Numbered from the stretch's first letter, positions 17,694 to 26,616 are shown. The stretch: DNA of 45,993 bases from Candidatus Gastranaerophilales bacterium (GCA_017560095.1 JAFYOU010000013.1:1-45993); one strand, 5' to 3'. Program-made: numbers and translations. The notes: generated from the letters alone by a model not told the origin.

Positions 17694-17787
17694 TCTAAAT
17701 ATCCCAACTATACTAATTATAATAATTATAATATACATACGACACTTTTAAAAAAAACTTTAATTTATTTAAATTATTTAAAATAAG

Positions 17788-17811
17788 TTAATATATGTTA
17801 AAATATATTAA
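17788..17811. repeat. Inverted repeat between divergent pilin genes
   Basis: TTAATATAT (17788-17796) and ATATATTAA (17803-17811) are perfect 9-bp arms with a 6-bp spacer, 21 bp before the + strand pilin start. It may be an operator for one or both divergent units, but in such AT-rich DNA chance cannot be excluded. Confidence 0.35.
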
Positions 17812-17832
17812 TAAATTGGGAACTTAACTACT

Positions 17833-18846
17833 ATGAAAAAAAAAGCATTTAATTTAACGGAATTACTGATAGTTTTCATTATAATTGGAATTATTTTTGT
17901 ATGCCAATTAACACTTATAAAAGACAAAATTAATCAATACGCAACCCCTTACTATACTACATATAACACATTAAAAAAAGCTGTGTACAATGTATTATCA
18001 GATCCATATTGCCCGAGTGATTCACTCATGGATGAAGGTGGTAACCTGCTATGTCCTAACTTCGCAAGAGAATTTCCAAGAGACACTAGTCAGTTATGTA
18101 AAAGATTGGTTGAATTTATCAATGTTCCAACAGGAGACCAGTGCAATACAGCGCAACCAATATCATACTCAACATCTAAAGATGAATTCAAAGATACCAA
18201 TGTACAATTTCAAACAAGCAACGGTGTTAAATATTACATTAGTCGCTTAAAAACCGTAAAAGATATAAAAAATACAGAAACAGAATTTTTTATTGTATAT
18301 GCAGATTTAAATGGAGGTAATGCTCCAAATAGATTTCATTGTGAACAAGGTAATGAAATCTTACCAGACATTGTTCCTTTTGCAGTTACAAGAAGAGGTC
18401 ACGTTGTACCAATAGGTCTGCCCGCCAGATCCAAAGTTTACATGTCAGCATCGGTTAGATTTCCAGGAGATATCGACCAAAACAATATTTCAGTACAAGC
18501 AAACAGTAAAACAAAATCGTTAACGTTCAATGAAGCTCTTTTAAACGCTTGGCCAGGTTATTTAAAAGATGCAGAAGGAAACTTTACAACAATATACAGA
18601 TGGGAAAATACGCCAGACACTTTATTGTATGATATATTTGGTATTGAACCAGATATCAATGAAACTGTCTTTAGCTACACATATAGAACTTGCATACCAA
18701 ACCCTGAAAGTGACGCTATATCAGCAAGTATAACGCCAGGCACAGATATAAACAGCTTGCGCGGTACAGATACAGACACAGGTTGCCAAGGCGGAAACTA
18801 TACATGTAGAGTTGTAGTAGACGCATATCAAACATCAAGATGGTAA
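17833..18846 (+). CDS. Prepilin-like protein, divergent from the pilin operon
   Basis: 337 aa. MKKKA precedes the cleavage site and FNLTE, with Glu at mature position 5, followed by the helix LLIVFIIIGIIFV. Thr in place of the usual Ile/Val/Leu before the Glu is mildly unusual. The body (about 40-337) has about ten cysteines and an internal LPDIVPFAVTRRGHVVPIGLP segment. Unlike the operon pilins it has no glycine clusters, but it also ends in Trp (QTSRW). tRNA-Ala starts 7 bp after the stop codon, so the tRNA may be transcribed from this gene's promoter. Confidence 0.75.
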   Translation: MKKKAFNLTELLIVFIIIGIIFVCQLTLIKDKINQYATPYYTTYNTLKKAVYNVLSDPYCPSDSLMDEGGNLLCPNFAREFPRDTSQLCKRLVEFINVPTGDQCNTAQPISYSTSKDEFKDTNVQFQTSNGVKYYISRLKTVKDIKNTETEFFIVYADLNGGNAPNRFHCEQGNEILPDIVPFAVTRRGHVVPIGLPARSKVYMSASVRFPGDIDQNNISVQANSKTKSLTFNEALLNAWPGYLKDAEGNFTTIYRWENTPDTLLYDIFGIEPDINETVFSYTYRTCIPNPESDAISASITPGTDINSLRGTDTDTGCQGGNYTCRVVVDAYQTSRW

Positions 18847-18853
18847 AATATTT

Positions 18854-18926
18854 GGGGTGTTAGCGCAGTTGGTAGCGCACAACGCTGGCAGCGTTGGGGT
18901 CAGGGGTTCGAATCCCCTACACTCCA
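18854..18926 (+). tRNA. tRNA-Ala (anticodon GGC)
   Basis: 73 nt. The acceptor GGGGTGT pairs with ACACTCC, with discriminator A. Anticodon stem CAACG/CGTTG surrounds CTGGCAG, giving GGC. The T arm is AGGGG-TTCGAAT-CCCCT. No CCA is encoded. Confidence 0.96.
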
Positions 18927-18941
18927 ATTATACAAAAACAG

Positions 18942-19874
18942 TTAATCTCTTTCTTTGAAATTTAAAAAATTAATTGCTTTGCAAATCATTGCAGAACATT
19001 GTTTCGCACTATGGATTGCTTCAGACACTTTGTAGCTCTTTAAATTGTAATAAAAAATTAAATTATTTGCCTTTTGAAATACAGCATTATTGTCAGTTTC
19101 ATCCACTATTTCATTTAATAAATTCAAAATAGCGTCATAATCTTTTATTTTTTCATAACAAAGAATCTTTTTAAATGGAACATATTTGATATTTTCAACA
19201 CTGAATGGCAATTTATTTTTTTGCAATTCTGCTTTATCAATATCAAACTCTTGAATCTTTGAATAATATCTCAAAGCACTTGGAGCATCGTCAATATCAT
19301 ACAAAAGCCAATCTGCAATTTCTTCCAGAATACCATCTTTATCTTCAGTAAAACTTAAAGTTTTTTCATAATCAGTTATAATATTCTGCTTATAATCTAC
19401 ACTTTTTTTGCAATTAATGTAAGCTTTAGCTCTTTTGTGATAAACTTCGCTTGCATTATTATTAAGTTTCAAAGCTTTTGAATAATCATCAATAGCGAAA
19501 CAATAATTCGATGTAATTGAACCTTCTTTTCCAAGCTCTTCAACAGACTTTATACTTTGAACATCGCCCCTTTCCACATAAAGCTTATAATCAGAAGTAT
19601 TTTTTTCAATTAAACTATTTAAATTTCTAATTTTTTTAACTGAATCAATAGAAACATCATAATCTTTATAAATATCATTAGCCACTTCAAGATACTTTAT
19701 TGTATTGATATAATCTGAACTTTTATATTCAAATTGAGCTTTTGCATATATTTCTCTTGATAAATCTAATTCATCAGTTTGTTTGGAGTATAAAAAACCA
19801 AACATATATCCAAGAAACGAAAATACGATTATTAAAATTGAAAAAACGACTATAAATACTAATTTCTTACCCAT
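18942..19874 (-). CDS. Membrane-anchored TPR-like protein
   Basis: 310 aa with one N-terminal membrane helix (about residues 5-28) and a helical body. Repeated helix pairs such as AKAQFEYKSSDYINTIKYLEV, CFAIDDYSKALKLNNNASEVYHKRAKAYI and APSALRYYSKI fit degenerate TPR repeats. The body most likely faces the periplasm or is exposed on the cell side and binds other proteins. It faces tRNA-Ala convergently with a 15-bp gap. No catalytic motif is seen. Confidence 0.65.
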   Translation of the reverse strand: MGKKLVFIVVFSILIIVFSFLGYMFGFLYSKQTDELDLSREIYAKAQFEYKSSDYINTIKYLEVANDIYKDYDVSIDSVKKIRNLNSLIEKNTSDYKLYVERGDVQSIKSVEELGKEGSITSNYCFAIDDYSKALKLNNNASEVYHKRAKAYINCKKSVDYKQNIITDYEKTLSFTEDKDGILEEIADWLLYDIDDAPSALRYYSKIQEFDIDKAELQKNKLPFSVENIKYVPFKKILCYEKIKDYDAILNLLNEIVDETDNNAVFQKANNLIFYYNLKSYKVSEAIHSAKQCSAMICKAINFLNFKERD

Positions 19875-19976
19875 ATTAATATTGTAATAGCTACTTAACC
19901 GATTGCAAGTAACAAAATAATATTAATTTTTGTAAATTATCTTGACAAATAAATAAAAAATTAGCAACTTTAAATT

Positions 19977-20004
19977 TTGACATGCGTTAAAAAGCATGTA
20001 AACT
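19977..20004 (+). promoter_or_regulatory. Promoter with internal inverted repeat, for a possible small RNA
   Basis: TTGACA (19977-19982) and TAAACT (19999-20004) are 16 bp apart. The spacer contains CATGC (19981-19985) and GCATG (19994-19998), an inverted repeat placed where a repressor would block RNA polymerase. No + strand gene lies downstream. Confidence 0.5.
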
Positions 20005-20010
20005 CCTCTA

Positions 20011-20075
20011 TAAACTCCGTAATACTAATTCTATCCATCACGGCTTAATTTGTTCACAAATTAGCCGTTTTTTTT
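20011..20075 (+). ncRNA. Candidate small RNA of about 65 nt
   Basis: The promoter just upstream would start transcription near 20011. A strong terminator hairpin follows: CGGCTTAATTTG (20041-20052) pairs, with one bulged base, with CAAATTAGCCG (20057-20067), ending in eight T residues (20068-20075). No start codon with a usable frame lies between them. On the - strand no T-run follows the hairpin, so it does not serve the - strand gene beginning downstream. Confidence 0.45.
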
Positions 20076-20084
20076 ATAGAATTA

Positions 20085-20699
20085 TTAGCGCATTTGTCTC
20101 AATATTGCTTTAACTTCCTCAGTGATAGCCATTTTAGGATATGTCATAACAAAATCATCAAAAGTGGCTCTTGCTTGAATTTTTTTATCAGTCTTTAAAT
20201 ATATCAAACCAACCACAATTCGATTATAAGGATTTATTGTATCATTTATGTATTTTTCAAGCTCAATTTCAGTAGTTTCTAGCTTAATAAAGCAATCAAC
20301 TAATAATTGATAATATGTAATATGCATACAATCTTTTTGAATTGCACCCAAAACAACTCTTTTAGCTAACTGATAATCACCTAAAACAAAATAACACCTT
20401 GCAATATTATATAAATACGCTCCAGCAGCTTGTGTTTTATTCGCCAAATTATAAGCAATTTCATATTCTTTTAATGCAGCAATATATTTTTTTTCTTCAA
20501 AATAAATATTTCCCATGTTTGAATGCATTCTTGCATTTCTAGCTGCATCAATTTTTCCTTGAATAAAACCATCAAGCCCATGGTTTGATTTCATTGCATT
20601 AGCACAAGCAAAAAAAGCTATTACAAAAAATACACTAAAGGAAAACTTCAAGATTTTCTTTTGCAAATAAAACATTTTTATTATTCTTTGTAAACTCAT
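20085..20699 (-). CDS. Exported TPR protein
   Basis: 204 aa. A second ATG at 20675 may be the true start, giving MFYLQKKILKFSFSVFFVIAFFACANA, a good signal peptide; the longer start adds eight residues. TPR-like helix pairs follow (ARMHSNMGNIYFEEKKYIAALKEYEIAYNL, then AYLYNIARCYFVLGDYQLAK). Either start lies inside the end of the hydrolase gene upstream (41 or 65 bp overlap), so the two are co-transcribed. It probably acts as a periplasmic scaffold protein, but no partner is evident. Confidence 0.65.
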   Translation of the reverse strand: MSLQRIIKMFYLQKKILKFSFSVFFVIAFFACANAMKSNHGLDGFIQGKIDAARNARMHSNMGNIYFEEKKYIAALKEYEIAYNLANKTQAAGAYLYNIARCYFVLGDYQLAKRVVLGAIQKDCMHITYYQLLVDCFIKLETTEIELEKYINDTINPYNRIVVGLIYLKTDKKIQARATFDDFVMTYPKMAITEEVKAILRQMR

Positions 20700-21555
20700 T
20701 TTCTAACATTGTTAACTTATTATCATCATAATCGGGATCATAATGGAAAAAGAAAAGTTTCTTGGCTTTTGACAACATTGCTGTTTCAATAGCCATTTCA
20801 TATGTAGAATGTCCAAAACCTTGTTTTGGTTGAATTGGATTAATGTAATCATGATAAGTATATTGAGCATCATGTATTAAGCAATCACAATTATAAGCAA
20901 ATTGAATAAATTTTTTATCAGCACCAATATAACTTTCCTTATCTGTTGCATAGACCAGACATTTGCCTTTATACTCAATTTTAATACTTAAGCAACCGTT
21001 TTTGGGATGCGCCATCGTTTTACAAGAAGTAATAATTACATCATCATCTTTTTTTATAATGTTATCATTTGAGATATCAAACTTTTTAATTTGCCCATCT
21101 TGAGAAAGAACAATTAAATCATTTTGACTAAAGTTATTAATATTAAAATTACTACGAATTTCATCAATCCCAAGAGGAAAAACCTTATCAAAAAGAACCG
21201 TTTTTAAAGTATCTCTCAAATTTTCATCATTTGTATTTAAGCCAAATAAATTAATAGTAGAACTTGGTATAAATAAAGGTTTATAAAACTGGAGTCCTTG
21301 AATATGATCTTGATGTATATGACTCAAAATAATCATTGCTTCATGTGGCTTTTTATCCTCAGACACAATAGAATTTTTTATTTCATCAACACCAACATCA
21401 ATTATTCCTGTTCCAGCGTCTAAAATAATTAATTGTTTACCACAATGAACTTCAACACACGCAGTATTACCGCCAAACTTTAAATAATTTTCTTTAGCAG
21501 TTGGATACGATCCCCTTGTTCCTCTGAATTTTATCCCAAAATCCGTTTCTTGCAT
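20635..21555 (-). CDS. Metallo-beta-lactamase-fold hydrolase
   Basis: 306 aa, cytoplasmic. It has the metal motif HxHxDH (LSHIHQDHIQGL at about residues 78-89), further ligands in AHPKNG, YATDKE and HDAQYT, a GFGHST histidine, and FFFHYDP near the C-terminus. The N-terminal FRGTRGSYPT and GGNTACVEV match the RNase Z/PhnP-like branch, whose members cut phosphodiesters in RNA or cyclic nucleotides. The substrate cannot be read from the sequence. A good ribosome site (AAGGAT) precedes the ATG, and the gene follows the phosphoesterase gene by 9 bp. Confidence 0.75.
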   Translation of the reverse strand: MQETDFGIKFRGTRGSYPTAKENYLKFGGNTACVEVHCGKQLIILDAGTGIIDVGVDEIKNSIVSEDKKPHEAMIILSHIHQDHIQGLQFYKPLFIPSSTINLFGLNTNDENLRDTLKTVLFDKVFPLGIDEIRSNFNINNFSQNDLIVLSQDGQIKKFDISNDNIIKKDDDVIITSCKTMAHPKNGCLSIKIEYKGKCLVYATDKESYIGADKKFIQFAYNCDCLIHDAQYTYHDYINPIQPKQGFGHSTYEMAIETAMLSKAKKLFFFHYDPDYDDNKLTMLENEFTKNNKNVLFAKENLEVFL

Positions 21556-21564
21556 TTTTTATCC

Positions 21565-22656
21565 TTAAACTTCTTGTGGTTTTGCAACTTTTTTTGTTTT
21601 TTTCTGTTTTTTAAGCTTCTTTGGTTGAGTTAACTTTTTAATTTCCTTTTTGGAAGTCTTTGTTTCTTTTTCGACTCTTTTAATTTTATTTCTCTTGTAT
21701 CTAGCAGATTTATGCTTCTTTTTATTGTAGATAAATTGCGTATTCCTATCTTTTTCTAACCCCGCCAATGTTCCATACGAAATCACATTTTGGCGATTTT
21801 GTTCTCTGATATCTTCTAACTTTGTTTCAATAAAATCAAAATTATAAACAACCCTGTCTTTATAATTAGTTATTTTTATATGACGAAATGCCATCGGATA
21901 AGTAACCATGGAAGGCGTTGAAACAAAAACTAAATTGCCTATTCTTCTAATTTTAGTTGTATGATAATGACCAGATAAAACCACTATAGGATTGTTATAT
22001 TTGGCCAAAATATCGGTCATTTCTTTTGCATTAACAATTGAATGTTCTTTTGCAACAAATGGTTCAACAACAGCATGATGCATCGCAATCACGACAACTT
22101 TATCTTGATTTTCATATAATTCTTTATCGAGAAATTCGAGCTGTTCTTGAGGAATTTCCCCCATTGCAATTTTATTATCTTTTATATTTGCATCTAAAAC
22201 TATAATTCTATAATCAGTTTTTGGCGAAAAGGCATAATACGTATCATCAAACACATAATTAGGATTATACTTTCGAACAGTTTCTAAAACCTGTTCTTTA
22301 GTCATATCACCATAGAATTCATGATTACCAAAAGTATTTAAACTTGGATATTTAAGTTTTGATAAAATGCTATAAAAATTATAAAAATTTTCATCATTTG
22401 CACTATCTACCATATCTCCAGTAAACAATACAAAATCAAGTCCAACTATATTATTTATCTGCTCAACTGCAACTGTTAATAGTTCTCTTGAATTACCTAA
22501 CGCCTTATAACTTGTTGAAGCCCTATTTGTTATATGAGTGTCTGATATTTGAACAAAATCAAGGGTCATATTGCGAAACGAAAAGGCATAACACCCTGTC
22601 GTTATCGCAATAATTAAACCTAAAATTACAAATATTTTTGTTAGTTTATTTTTCAT
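21565..22656 (-). CDS. Calcineurin-like metallophosphoesterase with Lys-rich tail
   Basis: 363 aa. A signal peptide or membrane anchor at about 5-25 is followed by all the family motifs: QISDTH, FTGDMVD, FGNHEFYGD, MHHAV and SGHYHTT. These build a two-metal site that hydrolyses phosphate mono- or diesters, here outside the cytoplasm. The last ~50 residues (from about 310) are almost entirely Lys/Arg with Thr/Ser and no hydrophobic residues, which could bind the envelope, nucleic acid or lipopolysaccharide phosphate. The gene overlaps the end of malQ by 11 bp. Confidence 0.8.
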   Translation of the reverse strand: MKNKLTKIFVILGLIIAITTGCYAFSFRNMTLDFVQISDTHITNRASTSYKALGNSRELLTVAVEQINNIVGLDFVLFTGDMVDSANDENFYNFYSILSKLKYPSLNTFGNHEFYGDMTKEQVLETVRKYNPNYVFDDTYYAFSPKTDYRIIVLDANIKDNKIAMGEIPQEQLEFLDKELYENQDKVVVIAMHHAVVEPFVAKEHSIVNAKEMTDILAKYNNPIVVLSGHYHTTKIRRIGNLVFVSTPSMVTYPMAFRHIKITNYKDRVVYNFDFIETKLEDIREQNRQNVISYGTLAGLEKDRNTQFIYNKKKHKSARYKRNKIKRVEKETKTSKKEIKKLTQPKKLKKQKKTKKVAKPQEV

Positions 22657-24562
22657 TTACCAGTGATTCTAATTTTTCTAGCAATTCTTGATGGTTTTTG
22701 TAGAATTCCCACCCTCTAGCTTTCATAGCATAAATCATAACCAAAGGCAAGTTAAGAGCTTCTTCAGATTTTAATTTATCACTATATAATTTTGCAAAAT
22801 CATCTTCTAAACGAAGCGTCCAGTTTGGATCTCCAGATGTTCCAGGAACATTATAAACTTCATTTATTCCAAAGAAATCTGTGAAGAAAATTTGCACGTT
22901 TTGTGCACTTGATGCAAAACATTCAACAAGCTTCATAAATGCCAAATATTTTTCATCGCTATACATTTTATGCCAAACTTCATCTTGATTTCCAAATTCA
23001 GAGCATAAATCTTCAATTAAGTTTTTAATATATGGGTTAACTTCTTCTTTGTTAACCATTTTAGAAGCCCACATTCTAATTGGTTCATTATCATGAGTTC
23101 CTACCATTACCCATGAATTTGGAACAATATTTCTGCATCGATATGGATGGTTTGGCTCAGTTGGTACAACAAATTGAACCAGCTTCATGCCTTGAAGACC
23201 ATATTTTTTCATAACTTGAACAACAGGATAAGTAAGAGTTCCTAAGTCTTCTGCAATAATTTCATCTTTGGTTAAGCCAGCATCAAGAGCTGAAGCAATA
23301 ACTATTTTTTCAATCATCCTGCCATATAAAGTTACTTGCTCATCGGATAAATTATCAATCCATTTTTCATCATCTGGGGTTACAAATTTTCCTTCAATTG
23401 GAGTTTTGTTGATATTTTCAACACGAGCTATTGAATATTTTGCCAACTCTGGATGATTTGGAGAGGAATATAGTCTTCCAGCACCTTCTTCAACTTTTGG
23501 CAAACTTCCTTTTTTATATACCCATGGATCAATCAAACCAACAGTATGATCAATTCTAACGCCACCCGGATTTTCTTTAAACATTTTTGTATAAAGTTTT
23601 TTAAGTAATTGACCAGCTTCACCTAAAGAACCATCTTTATTAAATAATTTATCTGGGTCTACTACTGAAAATCCCCAAGCTTGGCCATCTTCTGAAAAAT
23701 AATCAGGAGGGCAACCCAAGCACCAACCGTCTAAAAATAATGATTGGTACGCCCAGTTATCTCTATCAGAAAATGCAACCTGGCGGTCTGCAATAAGTTT
23801 TAAACCTATTTTTTTACAATACTCTAATGTTTCATTACTTTGTTTTTGAACAATAAATTGTTCTAATTTATATTTTTCAATTGTATCTTCATATTTTTTA
23901 GATATTTCTTTGATTCTTTTTTCGGCTTTTTTCTTATCGGCATCTCCAAACAATGTTCTATCTAAAACATTTTTCCATTGTGGCCAATAATCTGAATTAT
24001 TTTCAATAGATAATGCTTCATACAAAGAATCTTTATCTAGCCAAAAAGCATTTTCTTTTTTGAAGGCTTCAAATTCTTTTTTTAGATTTTTTGAAGCAGA
24101 TTTTTTAAAATTTTTATAAAATTCATTTGCGGCTAATTCTACATTTTCACTAGCATATGCGTACGCAGCACGATTTGTTCCTTTATTTGGGTTCATTTCA
24201 ATAATTTTATCTAATGTTTTTTGAGATAAAATCCTGTCCCATTTTGCAGTTGTTAACTCTTTCAAATTAATAAATAATGGATTTTTCGAAAAAACAGTTC
24301 CAGTATATGGAGAAGAATCGGACAATTTGGTTTTTCCGCAAGGTCCAAGCTGAATTGCGCTAAACACACCTTTTGAAAAATCAAACAATTCTTTTGCACC
24401 ATCCGAATTATATGTTCCAAAACCTGTATTTTCGTTATTTTTAGATGGAAAAGAAACACCTTGAACAATCAAAGCAAGATTTTTTTTACCTAAAACTTGA
24501 AGTGCTTCTTGTATTGTTTCCTTATATTCTTTAGAAAACAGTTTGCTTTTTTCTAGTAACAT
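22646..24562 (-). CDS. malQ: 4-alpha-glucanotransferase (GH77, amylomaltase)
   Basis: 638 aa, cytoplasmic. The family markers are present though the sequence is divergent: AIQLGPCGKTKLSDSSPYTG near residue 90, the nucleophile region GGVRIDHTVGLIDPW, the acid/base region IIAEDLGTLTYPV, and GTHDNEPIRMW with the stabilising Asp. It transfers glucan segments between malto-oligosaccharides, for use in glycogen or maltodextrin breakdown. A helical insert at about 145-215 is rich in Lys and Glu. An AGGAG ribosome site sits 8 bases before the ATG. The sigma factor gene lies 26 bp upstream on the same strand. Confidence 0.88.
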   Translation of the reverse strand: MLLEKSKLFSKEYKETIQEALQVLGKKNLALIVQGVSFPSKNNENTGFGTYNSDGAKELFDFSKGVFSAIQLGPCGKTKLSDSSPYTGTVFSKNPLFINLKELTTAKWDRILSQKTLDKIIEMNPNKGTNRAAYAYASENVELAANEFYKNFKKSASKNLKKEFEAFKKENAFWLDKDSLYEALSIENNSDYWPQWKNVLDRTLFGDADKKKAEKRIKEISKKYEDTIEKYKLEQFIVQKQSNETLEYCKKIGLKLIADRQVAFSDRDNWAYQSLFLDGWCLGCPPDYFSEDGQAWGFSVVDPDKLFNKDGSLGEAGQLLKKLYTKMFKENPGGVRIDHTVGLIDPWVYKKGSLPKVEEGAGRLYSSPNHPELAKYSIARVENINKTPIEGKFVTPDDEKWIDNLSDEQVTLYGRMIEKIVIASALDAGLTKDEIIAEDLGTLTYPVVQVMKKYGLQGMKLVQFVVPTEPNHPYRCRNIVPNSWVMVGTHDNEPIRMWASKMVNKEEVNPYIKNLIEDLCSEFGNQDEVWHKMYSDEKYLAFMKLVECFASSAQNVQIFFTDFFGINEVYNVPGTSGDPNWTLRLEDDFAKLYSDKLKSEEALNLPLVMIYAMKARGWEFYKNHQELLEKLESLVNEK

Positions 24563-24588
24563 TTATTCCTCTCCTATAGTTTATATGC

Positions 24589-25263
24589 TTAATAACTTGT
24601 TAAGCCGCGTCTTTGCAGGTATTCACGCACTTCATTTAAAGAAGCTTGAATAATTCTTGTAATACGCGAACTAGATAACCCAACCATTGATGCAATTTGC
24701 TTAACTTGCAAATTCCTATAAAACCTGTATTCAACAATTGTTCTATCTTTTTGTGGCAATTTTGCAATTGCTTCTTTAATTAATTTTGAAAGTTCGCCAA
24801 TTTCAGCCTTTTCATCAGGAGTTGCCGAAGTATCTTTAATAAAATCAAATGGCGAATCATTATCTGAACTAGCAGACATTATAGAATCAATTGACAGTAT
24901 TGTTTCATAAACAGCTTCACGAACCTTTAATGGAGACACATCCAAAGTTGCTTGATTATCTGAATATTCTTCAGTATTCTCATCTCCATCTTCATTTTTA
25001 TGCTTTAAAGTATACCACTTATATCTATTTCTTAACTCATTTCTAATAGCCCAACGAACAGCTGTTGCAATATATGAAGAATTATAATTTGCTAATTGCT
25101 CTTCAGTTTTATTTTTAAATAAAGCCTGAAGCGCAATAATTCCTATTGAAACCAATTCCTCACAATCCAACATGTGAGATGGAATTCTTTTATATTCTAC
25201 CCTTGCAACTTTTTGTATTATATCAATATAATCTTTAAGTTTAGCTTGCAATTTTGCTACCAT
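24589..25263 (-). CDS. Sigma-70 family factor, FliA/sigma-28-like
   Basis: 224 aa. Region 2 appears at about residues 15-85 (VARVEYKRIPSHMLDCEELVSIGIIALQ, then WAIRNELRNRYKW), and region 4 with its helix-turn-helix at about 165-218 (LPQKDRTIVEYRFYRNLQVKQIASMVGLSSSRITRII). The short length, the IP.H..D.EEL. pattern, and the lack of region 1 fit the flagellar or general-stress alternative sigma factors. The window also contains motAB, flagellin and a sigma-28-like promoter, so a flagellar role is plausible but not shown. A 70-residue acidic linker joins the two regions. Confidence 0.75.
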   Translation of the reverse strand: MVAKLQAKLKDYIDIIQKVARVEYKRIPSHMLDCEELVSIGIIALQALFKNKTEEQLANYNSSYIATAVRWAIRNELRNRYKWYTLKHKNEDGDENTEEYSDNQATLDVSPLKVREAVYETILSIDSIMSASSDNDSPFDFIKDTSATPDEKAEIGELSKLIKEAIAKLPQKDRTIVEYRFYRNLQVKQIASMVGLSSSRITRIIQASLNEVREYLQRRGLTSY

Positions 25264-25319
25264 CTTAATACTAATCTATAAATAAATTCTACTTTAATAA
25301 AATAAATAATGCAAATTAG

Positions 25320-25347
25320 TTAACAAAGTTCAATAATATGATATAAT
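25320..25347 (+). promoter_or_regulatory. Promoter of the aminotransferase gene
   Basis: TTAACA (25320-25325) and TATAAT (25342-25347) are separated by 16 bp, and TGA directly before the -10 makes it extended. Transcription would begin about 30 bp before the ATG. Confidence 0.7.
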
Positions 25348-25382
25348 TTTCTTCATTAAGTACTGGAAAATAGAGGGTTAAA

Positions 25383-26564
25383 ATGTTTAACAAACTTTTA
25401 TCAAATAGAATCAAAAATACACCATCGTCATTTATAAGAGAAATTTTAAAAGTAACTCAAAAGCCTGAAATAATTTCATTTGCGGGTGGCTTACCAAACC
25501 CAATTTCTTTTCCTAGCGAAGAACTTAAAATTTCAATGCAAAATATTACTGAAAAATATGGTAATAAAATTTATCAATATTCAACAACACAAGGGCTAGA
25601 TATTTTAAGACAATATATAGTTGATAGATACAAAAAACTATGGAATATGAATATATCAATTGAAAATGTCATCATTACAACAGGTTCGCAACAAGCGCTT
25701 GATTTAATAGGAAAAGTTTTTATAAATGAAGGTGATACAGTTTTAGTTGAAAAACCTTCATATCTTGGCTTATTGCAAGCATTTATGATGTATAATACAA
25801 ATTTTATTCAAACAAAATTAAATGATGACGGTCTTGATATTGAAGAATTAAAGGAAAACTTAAAAGTTCACCATCCAAAACTTGCTTATTTAATTCCAAA
25901 TTTTCAAAATCCAACAGGTTTAACTTATTCAAAAGAAAATCGTGAAGCCGTTTTTGAAGCAATTAAAGATGAAGATATGATTTTAATTCAAGATGACCCT
26001 TATGGTGAACTTCGATTCACTAATGAAGAAAGATTGCCATACATTGGATTAAACCAAACAGATAAAAATATTTACCTAGGATCATTTTCCAAAATTGTTA
26101 CCCCCGGAATGCGCCTAGGTTACGTTATTGCGCACAAAGATATAATAAGAGCACTAGAAACCGCAAAACAAGCGTCAGACCTTCATTCAAACATTTTTGG
26201 TCAATATTTAATTGCAGATTATTTGCAAAATAACGACCTTGATAAACATATTGAAAAAATTAAAGCTTTATATAAATCTCAAGCTAGTGCAATGGTTGAA
26301 GCAATGAAAGAATACTTCCCATCAAACATCAAATTCACCATCCCAAAAGGCGGAATGTTTACTTGGGTAACACTTGAAGAAGGCAAAAGTGCACTAGAAT
26401 TATTTGATAAAGCAATTGCAAAAAATGTTGCATTTGTTCCAGGCGACCCTTTTTATGTCAAAGAAACAAACGTTAATACTTTGCGCTTAAATTACACAAA
26501 TGCAGACACTGAAACTATCAAAGAAGGTATTAAAAGATTGGCTTCATCGCTTAGAGAATTTTAA
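25383..26564 (+). CDS. PLP-dependent aminotransferase (class I/II, 2-aminoadipate/MocR-like)
   Basis: 393 aa, cytoplasmic. The PLP-binding lysine is Lys237 in LGSFSKIVTPGMRLGYV. FAGGLPNP, YQYSTTQGLDILRQYI, VIITTGSQQALDLI, LIPNFQNPTGLTYS and IQDDPYGELRF are in the positions expected of fold type I aminotransferases. The sequence is closest in pattern to the LysN/2-aminoadipate group, which also includes aromatic and branched-chain aminotransferases, so the substrate is not certain. It has its own promoter and a terminator 26 bp downstream, so it is a single-gene unit. Confidence 0.88.
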   Translation: MFNKLLSNRIKNTPSSFIREILKVTQKPEIISFAGGLPNPISFPSEELKISMQNITEKYGNKIYQYSTTQGLDILRQYIVDRYKKLWNMNISIENVIITTGSQQALDLIGKVFINEGDTVLVEKPSYLGLLQAFMMYNTNFIQTKLNDDGLDIEELKENLKVHHPKLAYLIPNFQNPTGLTYSKENREAVFEAIKDEDMILIQDDPYGELRFTNEERLPYIGLNQTDKNIYLGSFSKIVTPGMRLGYVIAHKDIIRALETAKQASDLHSNIFGQYLIADYLQNNDLDKHIEKIKALYKSQASAMVEAMKEYFPSNIKFTIPKGGMFTWVTLEEGKSALELFDKAIAKNVAFVPGDPFYVKETNVNTLRLNYTNADTETIKEGIKRLASSLREF

Positions 26565-26589
26565 TTTAAATTGTATGATAATTTGTATT

Positions 26590-26616
26590 GTGCTGAAATA
26601 ATTTCAGCACTTTTTG
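26590..26616 (+). terminator. Terminator of the aminotransferase gene
   Basis: GTGCTGAAA (26590-26598) pairs with TTTCAGCAC (26602-26610), followed by TTTTTGTTTT. Confidence 0.85.
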
